From Alistipes sp. Zagget8 (GTDB lineage Bacteria; Bacteroidota; Bacteroidia; Bacteroidales; Rikenellaceae): DNA of 64,000 nt. Of the stretch, positions 1 through 7,085 are shown piece after piece; the stretch's first letter is position 1, and the number at the start of each line of letters is the position of its first letter. The DNA lies in contig MSHJ01000009.1 in NCBI GenBank assembly GCA_001941065.1, positions 440,810 through 504,809 on the forward strand, in the 5' to 3' direction. Under the pieces are notes generated by a model, which ran no database searches, was not told the origin of the DNA, and worked only from the letters and a program-made list of their open reading frames with translations. Position numbers and translations under genes: made by a program.

Positions 1-1
1 C

Positions 2-592
2 GGACATATCGCACCATGTCGTTTCGACTATCGTATTCCGACCAAAGGGCGGTCTGTCGCTGATATCTATTGTGATCTTATCGATAAAGATGCATATTAC
101 AACAGCGCATGGAGCAAAATCATCCGCAGAGGCCTCTTGATGGAGAATAAAATCAGGTTCGAAAAGGGTATCGTAGGCGAAGACAACGAATGGTACTATC
201 ATGTGGTGATGGCGGCAAAGAGTCTGGCGCTTGTCGATGAACCGTTGTATATTTACCGCAGGCGTCAGGGAAGCACGACAACCGTGATCACACGGAAAAA
301 TCTTGTCGACCAGTTGCATGTACTTGACAAGTGGGAAAAAATCCTGCAAACAAAAGCGGCGGACAGCCGAACCTCGGTCGTACGGAGCAGTCTTGCGAAA
401 CAATATTGCAGTGCCCTGATCATCTATGCGGGACTGACGGATGTGTCCGACCTGTATCCCGAACTGAAACGGAAGTCCCATATGCTCCGGTACAGCCGGA
501 ACAAGCGGGTAATCGTATTTCGCCGAATGAAACGGCTTCTGGGCATTAAGGGGTTGATCGTTGCCTTGAAAACAGCGAAAAGATTGAGGTAA
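2..592 (+). CDS. Glycosyltransferase family 2, C-terminal part (cut by window edge)
   Basis: The reading frame is open from the left edge, so only the last ~196 residues of a longer protein are visible. It has the GT2 (GT-A fold) acceptor-side signature: a W-S-K-I-I-R-R stretch, then the acidic E-D-N-E-W-Y-Y block and the R-R-x-G-S-T-T segment. Such cytoplasmic enzymes move a sugar from an NDP donor onto a lipid-linked glycan. The stop codon overlaps the ATG of the next gene (TAATG), so the two are translationally coupled in a polysaccharide operon running rightwards. Sugar and acceptor specificity cannot be read. The N-terminal donor-binding DXD half lies outside the window. Confidence 0.85.
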   Translation, partial: GHIAPCRFDYRIPTKGRSVADIYCDLIDKDAYYNSAWSKIIRRGLLMENKIRFEKGIVGEDNEWYYHVVMAAKSLALVDEPLYIYRRRQGSTTTVITRKNLVDQLHVLDKWEKILQTKAADSRTSVVRSSLAKQYCSALIIYAGLTDVSDLYPELKRKSHMLRYSRNKRVIVFRRMKRLLGIKGLIVALKTAKRLR

Positions 593-1491
593 TGGGAATC
601 ATACTGACATCGGACAAGAGAAAATGTCCGGAAATGGCGAACCTGGAGGTTGTCAACGTCAAGACCATCAGGCAATACGAAGGCAACGCGAACGTAAAGG
701 CCCTCATTTGTTCTCGGGATGTGGCTCGGGTCTGCCAGCACATGAATATTCCGAACCTGAAGGTGATACAACTCTTCAGTGCAGGATTCGACAACATCGA
801 TCCTGAACTTTTGCAATCGAAAGGTATCCACCTATGCATATATAATGTCGGTATGGCTGAATTTGTGGTTTATGCAATGCTTATGCACGCCAAACGTTAC
901 AATCATAGCATCAAGAATCGCCGGTTGCGTCCTTTCAGAAACTATCATTACTTGACGGAATTATCGGACAAGACCGTCGGGATTCTCGGAGCCGGGAACA
1001 TCGGAGGCCAAATAGCGAAACGACTGGAGGCTTTCGACATGCACGTTCTCGGTTATGACCTGCATACAGACGATCGGCCTCATTTTGAAAAAATCTACAA
1101 TGAGACACATCTTCAGGAATTTCTCGGCCGGTGCGATTATCTTGTGAACTGTATGCCTCTCTTCAAGAGTACGGAGGGCATGCTTTGCAAAAAGTGGTTC
1201 GACCTGATGAAATCGACCGTTACCATCGTGAATGTGGGCAGAAAGAAAATAATCAATGACAAAGATTTCATTGCATTCTTGAAATCGCACAAAGATGCAG
1301 GGGCCGTACTCGACATGTTCGAGAAAGTTCCGAACCCATTCACCAATCCATATCGCAGGCTGTCAAACGTTCTGGTGCTTCCCGGAGTGACGGCCATTTC
1401 GCGGGAAATCGATAAAAAACTGTCCGTATTGATCGGGGAGAATATGAAACGGCTCCAATCCGGCGAACCTCTTCTCAACCAAATAGTATAA
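592..1491 (+). CDS. D-2-hydroxyacid dehydrogenase family protein, catalytic His apparently lost
   Basis: 299 residues, somewhat short for the D-isomer 2-hydroxyacid dehydrogenase family. The Rossmann motif G-I-L-G-A-G-N-I-G-G is at residues 130-139 and binds NAD(P). The catalytic Arg (R217 in N-V-G-R) and Glu (E244 in D-M-F-E) are in place. Where the family has P-H-x-A/T carrying the general acid/base His, this protein reads L-P-G-V-T (residues 263-267), so Gly265 replaces His. The start overlaps the preceding stop by one base. Within a glycan locus it may make or reduce a sugar-derived 2-keto acid substituent, or it may be a non-canonical or regulatory member. Fold assignment is firm; the reaction is not. 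Confidence 0.75.
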   Translation: MGIILTSDKRKCPEMANLEVVNVKTIRQYEGNANVKALICSRDVARVCQHMNIPNLKVIQLFSAGFDNIDPELLQSKGIHLCIYNVGMAEFVVYAMLMHAKRYNHSIKNRRLRPFRNYHYLTELSDKTVGILGAGNIGGQIAKRLEAFDMHVLGYDLHTDDRPHFEKIYNETHLQEFLGRCDYLVNCMPLFKSTEGMLCKKWFDLMKSTVTIVNVGRKKIINDKDFIAFLKSHKDAGAVLDMFEKVPNPFTNPYRRLSNVLVLPGVTAISREIDKKLSVLIGENMKRLQSGEPLLNQIV

Positions 1492-1494
1492 AAC

Positions 1495-2544
1495 ATGCAG
1501 GACAGAAAAATGTATCCTTCGTTGGATATCGTGAAGTTCATCATGGCATTGCTCATTCTGATGCAGCATACCGCCAACGAATGGGCACATTCTACGGGTC
1601 TGGTGCACGCCTTTTTCGGTTTGGGCAACTTTGCGGTGCCATTCTTTTTCGCATGCAGCGGATTTCTCTTCTTTTCGAAATTCAATACACTCGATAACCG
1701 GGGTCAGAAAGATTATTACAGAAAGTGGTCGATCCGCATCGGTAAGATGTATCTCGTATGGTCGTTGATCTACTTTTGTTTTGTATTTGCAGGATGGGTG
1801 GACCGCGGATTGAACTGGGGGCAACCGGCCCAATACCTTCATCGAGCTTTGGTATTTTCAACGTATGCCACTATTTGGTTCTTGCCAGCTCTGTGGATAG
1901 GGGTCAGCATCGTGTATTGGATGAGACGTCATTGCATAAAGGCTGTTTTTGGGACAACGGTCATTGTACTCCTGATCGTAGGCAATTTGTTCGGCAGTTA
2001 CAGTAATGTGATGACTCATAATGATGTCGTGAAATCCGTATATGACTGGTATATGGATGTATTCATCACGTGGAGGACTGGACTGTTCAATGCCGTGCCT
2101 TACATTGCCATCGGTCTATTGCTGGCGGACGATGGATTAAATAAAATTTCGATAAGGGTCTCTTTGCCGTTGACAGTCCTTTTTTGTGGTGCATTCATTA
2201 TCGAGGCGTTTTGTATCACCCGCTTTCATCTCAGCACTGCAACCGATATGGGTTTCATGATGTATCCGGCTATCTTCTTCATGATGCATTCGCTCATTCT
2301 GTGGAGGAGGGTAAAGCCGCGCCCCATATGGATTCATTGCAGGAACTTGAGCATGTTGATCTTTCTCAGCCAGCGCCTGTTTCTTTCCGCTATCCCCGGA
2401 GTATTGCCCGATCGAGTGAGCGAATGTATCAAGGCGTGGCCGGAACCGTGTATATATCTGTTCTTCGCGGTGGTGGTGCTGTGCTTTTCAATAACGGTTG
2501 AAAGGCTGTCGGCGAAATATGGATTCCTGAAAATATTATGGTGA
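1495..2544 (+). CDS. Membrane acyltransferase (acyltransferase_3 / O-acetyltransferase family)
   Basis: 349 residues with about ten hydrophobic segments and the family N-terminus: S-L-D-I-V-K-F at residues 9-15 followed by L-M-Q-H with the conserved His at residue 25. These integral inner-membrane enzymes O-acylate, usually O-acetylate, surface glycans. It begins 3 bp after the dehydrogenase stop and its last codons overlap the next gene by 7 bp, so it belongs to the same operon and probably decorates its polysaccharide. Which sugar is modified cannot be inferred. Confidence 0.8.
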   Translation: MQDRKMYPSLDIVKFIMALLILMQHTANEWAHSTGLVHAFFGLGNFAVPFFFACSGFLFFSKFNTLDNRGQKDYYRKWSIRIGKMYLVWSLIYFCFVFAGWVDRGLNWGQPAQYLHRALVFSTYATIWFLPALWIGVSIVYWMRRHCIKAVFGTTVIVLLIVGNLFGSYSNVMTHNDVVKSVYDWYMDVFITWRTGLFNAVPYIAIGLLLADDGLNKISIRVSLPLTVLFCGAFIIEAFCITRFHLSTATDMGFMMYPAIFFMMHSLILWRRVKPRPIWIHCRNLSMLIFLSQRLFLSAIPGVLPDRVSECIKAWPEPCIYLFFAVVVLCFSITVERLSAKYGFLKILW

Positions 2545-3833
2545 TAAAAGATAATTTGCCCAAGGTGCTGATTGTCGGCATCAATGCCTGGAGAGAAGAC
2601 GGAACAGCCCACACACTAATGGACATCTTTCGCTGCTGGAATCCGGACAAGTTGGCTCTCGTATACAGTCGTGCCGATATGCCTGACACGACGGTTTGCA
2701 ATCATTATTTTCAGATAAGCGAGACCCAAGTTATGAGGAGCGTGCTTCGACCTTGGATTCGTGTGGGGAAAGAGGTGCAGTGCCAACCGGTCGGCAGTCC
2801 TGCCGATGTGGAAGCGGAGCATGAGCGTTATGCCAGAGCGCACAAGAAGGCTTCCCCGTGGATGCCTTTGGCCCGTGAAATGGTATGGAAACTCGGACAT
2901 TGGAAAACAAAAGCGTTGAAGACGTTCGTAAAAAACTTCGATCCCGATATTCTGTTCATCCCGATCTATCCCACCGTATATATGGGTTGGATCCAAAAAT
3001 ACATTATCAACCTCACGGGAAAGCCGATGGTTTGCTATCTCGCGGACGACAACTACTCCTACGATTCATGCAGGGGCATTCTCCAGTATATTCATCGTTA
3101 TTGGCTTCGTAAACAGGTAGGCCCCATCGCTCGCAAAAGCAATCAGATGTTCGTGATCGTGGATAAAGAAAAAGAGGATACGGACCGTCGTTTCGGGACG
3201 GATAGTGTAATCCTCACCAAAAGTATAGATTTCACCGGCAAGACATATGAGCATCACACACCAAACACACCGTTGAAATTCGTCTATACGGGCAGTTTGT
3301 TGATTGGTCGAGACAAGACACTGGCGCTGCTGGCAGATGTCATAAATCAAATAAATTCAAGAGGGGAAAGGGCCGAATTATATGTCTACTCACAGACTGA
3401 ACCAAGCGATGAAATCTTGAGAAGGGTAAATAATGGTGCGTCACATTTTTGCGGTCGCATTGGGAGAGATGAGGTCTTGAAAGTGCAGAAAGAAGCCGAT
3501 GTCGTTGTATTTGCAGAAGCACTGGAAGGGAAAGAAGCGAATGTGGCAAAATTGTCATTCTCAACAAAAATTACCGATTACTTATCCTGCGGAAAATGTA
3601 TTCTTGCTATTGGCAGGGAATATATTGCCCCAATTGATTATTTTAATCGATATGACGCTGCCATTATAGCTCATTCTGAAAATGAGATTCATGAAGCCGT
3701 TATTAAGTTGATTAATGATCCGGAGTTGGTCGATTCATATGGAGAAAAAGCTTTCAATACTGCAAAGCAAAATCATGAAAGAGATTTGCTTAACAAACGG
3801 TTTGTAGAAACGATGATAAAGGTTATAGAATAG
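2538..3833 (+). CDS. Glycosyltransferase (GT-B, GT4-like)
   Basis: 431 residues. The N-terminal Rossmann-like strand K-V-L-I-V-G-I (residues 9-15) and the C-terminal T-K-I-T-D-Y-L-S-C-G-K-C-I-L-A motif, followed by a terminal helix, are typical of GT-B enzymes acting on polysaccharide intermediates. There is no signal peptide or membrane span. The ATG lies inside the preceding CDS (7-bp overlap). Base composition changes within the gene: up to about 3.33 kb it is balanced, and afterwards it becomes strongly AT-rich and stays so through the next gene, hinting at a recombination joint inside the CDS. The protein is nonetheless intact. Sugar specificity is unknown. Confidence 0.75.
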   Translation: MVIKDNLPKVLIVGINAWREDGTAHTLMDIFRCWNPDKLALVYSRADMPDTTVCNHYFQISETQVMRSVLRPWIRVGKEVQCQPVGSPADVEAEHERYARAHKKASPWMPLAREMVWKLGHWKTKALKTFVKNFDPDILFIPIYPTVYMGWIQKYIINLTGKPMVCYLADDNYSYDSCRGILQYIHRYWLRKQVGPIARKSNQMFVIVDKEKEDTDRRFGTDSVILTKSIDFTGKTYEHHTPNTPLKFVYTGSLLIGRDKTLALLADVINQINSRGERAELYVYSQTEPSDEILRRVNNGASHFCGRIGRDEVLKVQKEADVVVFAEALEGKEANVAKLSFSTKITDYLSCGKCILAIGREYIAPIDYFNRYDAAIIAHSENEIHEAVIKLINDPELVDSYGEKAFNTAKQNHERDLLNKRFVETMIKVIE

Positions 3834-3845
3834 GCAATAATCCGT

Positions 3846-5003
3846 ATGTCAAAAAAAATATGCGCAATAACCACTGTCGAGATCACACAAAATAATTTTG
3901 TAATTCCGGCAATGAGTAGGCTTAAGCAGAATGGTTGGGATGTGACATTGGTTTGTAATATGTCTCCTGAATTCATAATTCAGTATCAGGATGAATTCAA
4001 TCTTATTAATATTCCGTTCCATAGAGGTATTAGCATTTCAGATTTGCTATTTATGCCTTTTAGATTAGCCCGACTTTTTAAGAAAGAAAAATTCGATATC
4101 GTTCAATACACTACTCCGAACGCGTCGTTATATGCATCTTTAGGCTCTAAATTCGCAGGAGTGAAACATCGGGTTTACTGCCAGTGGGGAATCAGGTATG
4201 TGGGAAGTCGAGGAATTATGCGTTCGGTTTTACGTTTGTTGGAAAAACTTACATGTGCAAATTCTACAGCGATAAGACCCGCAAGTAAGAAAAATATGGA
4301 ATTTGCTATAGCAGATGGTCTTTACAAAGCAGACAAAGCTCGTGTAATTGGAGATGGAGGCACAGTCGGAATTGATCTGGCACAATTTGATCTAAACAAA
4401 AAGAACATATTCCGAGAGCAAGTTTACACAGAGTATTCTCAACTGAAAGACAAAACAGTTTTTGCTTTTGTCGGAAGATTGAATGTAGATAAAGGAATTT
4501 TTGAACTGTTGGACGCATTTACTAAACTACAAAATAAATATTCTCGGATTGCATTGTTACTCATTGGTAATTTTGAAGGGGATTTGCCCATACATCTTCA
4601 TGATATCAGAAACAATCCAGATATTATCATTACCGGATGGATTGAGGATGTCCCAAAATATATTTCTGCAGCCGATGTAATGGTTCATCCGAGTTATCGA
4701 GAAGGATTCAGTATGGTCATTCAACAAGCGATGGCAATGGCGATTCCAGTGATAACCACGGATATTCCAGGTCCTTCGGAAGTGATTGAAAACGGCATTT
4801 CAGGTTTATTAGTTCAGCCCCAAAGTACAGAAAGCCTATTTAATGCGATGAATTGGACTATTTCTCATTCCAAACAATGTCAAATGATGGGGGCTTCAGG
4901 ACGGTTGCGTTGCGAAAGCCTGTTTTCAAGAGATAGAATGCTCAACCTTACGCTTTTAGACCGTGAAGATATACTAAAATCAGGTCAACTTGATAAAAAG
5001 TAG
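3846..5003 (+). CDS. Glycosyltransferase family 4
   Basis: 385 residues with a GT4 architecture. The N-terminal half binds the acceptor; the C-terminal half has F-V-G-R-L-N-V-D-K-G and the nucleotide-sugar signature H-P-S-Y-R-E-G-F-S-M-V-I-Q-Q-A-M, in which the second Glu of the usual E-x7-E is Gln. The end, T-D-I-P-G-P-S-E-V-I-E-N-G-I-S-G-L-L-V, matches GT4 enzymes. It follows the previous gene by 12 bp. The gene is markedly AT-richer than the rest of the window, consistent with acquisition from another lineage. It is followed by a non-coding, decayed segment, so it may close a transcription unit. Confidence 0.85.
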   Translation: MSKKICAITTVEITQNNFVIPAMSRLKQNGWDVTLVCNMSPEFIIQYQDEFNLINIPFHRGISISDLLFMPFRLARLFKKEKFDIVQYTTPNASLYASLGSKFAGVKHRVYCQWGIRYVGSRGIMRSVLRLLEKLTCANSTAIRPASKKNMEFAIADGLYKADKARVIGDGGTVGIDLAQFDLNKKNIFREQVYTEYSQLKDKTVFAFVGRLNVDKGIFELLDAFTKLQNKYSRIALLLIGNFEGDLPIHLHDIRNNPDIIITGWIEDVPKYISAADVMVHPSYREGFSMVIQQAMAMAIPVITTDIPGPSEVIENGISGLLVQPQSTESLFNAMNWTISHSKQCQMMGASGRLRCESLFSRDRMLNLTLLDREDILKSGQLDKK

Positions 5004-5006
5004 GAA

Positions 5007-5396
5007 TCAGGAGTAGCGTCGAATAAGTTCCATTTTGCGTCTTTTTGTCAATCCGCGGTGCGCTTTGACATTGGATTTGATGCTTGAAAACATTTCCACC
5101 AATTCATTATTTGCGTTAGGTGTGATTCGCTCCTTGTTGTCATAGCATGTCATATAGATAGATTTCTTCTCGCATTCAGATATGCATTTGGGGACCCCAT
5201 ATTCGCTGGAGTCTTCATATTTCCATTTCCGGAGTTCTCATTCCTGGCTTATGATGTGCTGCGCCAATAAAAACACTCCTTGACCATCGGTCCTATCATT
5301 AACAAACAATAAGCAATTCTCTTGACACTTCAATGTCAGGATTCCTTGTAAGACAATACAGAACAGGCTGTGCTGAATGAGATCGGGCTTGAGACC
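5007..5396 (-). pseudogene. Remnant of an unidentified minus-strand gene (C-terminal fragment)
   Basis: On the minus strand one frame reads from about 5396 to a stop at 5007-5009, interrupted by a single in-frame TGA at 5238-5240. The 76 codons after that TGA look protein-like: charged, with a basic tail K-R-R-K-M-E-L-I-R-R-Y-S. Upstream of the TGA the same frame gives F-V-N-D-R-T-D-G-Q-G-V-F-L-L-A-Q. No start codon or intact N-terminus is visible, and the segment runs against the operon direction. I do not recognise the family. It is best read as a decayed 3' end of a gene left by rearrangement. Confidence 0.35.
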
Positions 5397-5463
5397 TCAA
5401 CCCGACCGTGCAGACCGTCTCTATTGAAGGGCTGTCGATACTTTTGAGATAACCTGTAATGAT

Positions 5464-5622
5464 TCAGCGCTTCACATACTTACGTCGGAGAATCTCGTTC
5501 CTGGAAACCTCTTTTATCGTCATCAGGTCAAAGTCACGCCATCGATAGATTGCGGCCCCATCCGAGAATTTCAGAAAAAGCATTCTGCCATATCCCTGAA
5601 AAGCTATACAAATATAAAGAAA
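5464..5622 (-). pseudogene. Second minus-strand C-terminal gene fragment
   Basis: A minus-strand frame of about 52 codons ends at a TGA at 5464-5466. It contains a plausible C-terminal sequence, Y-R-W-R-D-F-D-L-M-T-I-K-E-V, ending in a basic tail R-R-K-Y-V-K-R. It opens only after an upstream in-frame TGA (5623-5625) and lacks a convincing start. Together with the fragment at 5007-5396 it makes this 630-bp gap a patch of gene debris rather than regulatory DNA. Family unknown, and it could still be chance. Confidence 0.25.
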
Positions 5623-5633
5623 TCAATAATAGT

Positions 5634-6445
5634 ATGAAGCATTTAAAACTAATGATTCTGTGCGATGATCCGGAATCAGCACAAATGGCTGAAAATGCTG
5701 GTATAGACCGAATCTTATTGGTAAAGCGGAACGCCAGCATGGGCGTAACACCGTAAAATCCAATAATAAGATAGATGATCTTCCGGCGCTTCGCAAGGTC
5801 ATAAAGAAATCTGAATTGTTAGTTCGAACAAACCCGATACATGCTTATTCAAAAGAGGAGATTGATAAAGCTATTGCTTATGGCGCAGATATTCTCATGC
5901 TGCCCATGACTATAGATCAGCATGATGCAGAGCAATACGTCAGTATGGTAGCTGGCAGAGCTAAGGTTTGTATTATGATAGAAACCGCAGCCGCCATGGC
6001 GCGATTGGATAAAATCATATCCGTTAAAGGCGTCGATGAGATATTTATCGGGCTAAACGATCTCCATATTAGTATGGGTCTTTCTTTTATGTTTGAGCTT
6101 TTGAGCGACGGGTTGGTGGAATATATCGCCGGCAAATGCAACAAAGCCGGTATGCCTTTCGGGTTTGGCGGTATTGCCCGTATTGGAGAAGGCGATCTGC
6201 CATCCGACGATATTCTTGGTGAGCATGTTCGCTTGGGATCCACCAGCGTAATCCTCAGCCGCACGTTCAAAGGGATCTCGGGCGTTGACAAGAACACCCG
6301 TCCGATTGACCTTGCTGAAGAAGTCGGGAAAGTCCGTACTCGCCTGGACGAGATCAACCGGTGGAACGGGGTGCAACACAAAGAAAACCGAATGAGAATT
6401 GCAGAAGCAGTAGACAAGGTTATTGCGAAAATCTTGAGCAAATAA
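5634..6445 (+). pseudogene. HpcH/HpaI aldolase / citrate lyase family, frameshifted near the N-terminus
   Basis: From ATG 5634 the frame reads as the normal family start (M-K-H-L-K-L-M-I-L-C-D-D-P-E, then A-G-I-D-R-I) but breaks around 5712-5720. The homologous reading resumes in the +2 frame as I-G-K-A-E-R-Q-H-G-R and continues uninterrupted to 6445, with I-M-I-E-T, G-L-N-D-L-H and G-F-G-G-I-A-R. Family members have a short acidic V-D-L-E type segment exactly at the break. The data therefore fit loss of a small number of bases (3n+1), removing that segment and shifting frame. A shorter product starting at 5816 would lack the first beta/alpha unit. In glycan loci this family is often next to sugar transferases. 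Confidence 0.75.
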
Positions 6446-6452
6446 ACCGAAT

Positions 6453-7079
6453 ATGACGACATCCCAAAAATTATACGTCTGTGGTGTTAAACGACCGATC
6501 GGATTCCTTGGGGCGCTGGTTGCATTGGTTTTTCTGTCGCCAGTGTTCGTTGCAGCCGTGATTCTGCTGTACTTCGCAAACAAAGGAGCCGGAGTTTTCT
6601 TCGTTCAACCTCGCCCGGGAAAGAACGAGCGGATATTCAAGGCTTTGAAATTTAAGACCATGACAGACGAACGCGATGCAGACGGCAATCTGTTGCCGGA
6701 CGTAGAGCGCTTAACCAAGGTGGGTAAGTTTATCCGTTCGACTTCGATAGATGAGTTGCCGCAGCTGATTAATATTCTGAAGGGCGATATGGCATTTATA
6801 GGTCCAAGACCGCTCCTGGTGCAGTACCTGTCTCTCTACAACAAAGAACAGCATCGTCGCCATGAAGTGACGCCGGGTATGAGCGGATGGGCTCAGGTGC
6901 ATGGTCGTAATAATATTTCATGGACAAAAAAATTCGAGTATGACGTGTATTACGTCGATCATATCGGGTTCGTGATGGATGTGAAAGTGTTCTTCATTAC
7001 TATCAAAAAAGTGTTGTTTCGTGATGATATCAATCGGGACGGCCATGCAACAATGGAAATATTCAATGGACATAACTAA
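6453..7079 (+). CDS. Initiating sugar transferase (PglC-like monotopic phosphoglycosyl transferase)
   Basis: 208 residues, the size of minimal PglC-type enzymes. It has one re-entrant hydrophobic helix (about residues 15-42), the catalytic Asp-Glu pair D100-E101 in S-I-D-E-L-P-Q, the F-I-G-P-R-P motif (115-120) and the P-G-M-S-G-W-A-Q-V-H-G-R block. It transfers a sugar-1-phosphate from a UDP-sugar to undecaprenyl phosphate at the cytoplasmic face, starting glycan assembly. The next gene encodes the last two steps of a bacillosamine-type sugar pathway, so UDP-diacetamido-trideoxyhexose is the likely donor. The start lies 7 bp after the aldolase pseudogene stop. Confidence 0.88.
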   Translation: MTTSQKLYVCGVKRPIGFLGALVALVFLSPVFVAAVILLYFANKGAGVFFVQPRPGKNERIFKALKFKTMTDERDADGNLLPDVERLTKVGKFIRSTSIDELPQLINILKGDMAFIGPRPLLVQYLSLYNKEQHRRHEVTPGMSGWAQVHGRNNISWTKKFEYDVYYVDHIGFVMDVKVFFITIKKVLFRDDINRDGHATMEIFNGHN

Positions 7080-7085
7080 ACAGCG

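Noticed and set aside
5550..5756. A separate small 68-codon + strand gene
   Set aside because: Its second half is the N-terminus of the frameshifted aldolase, and the codons before 5634 have no support.
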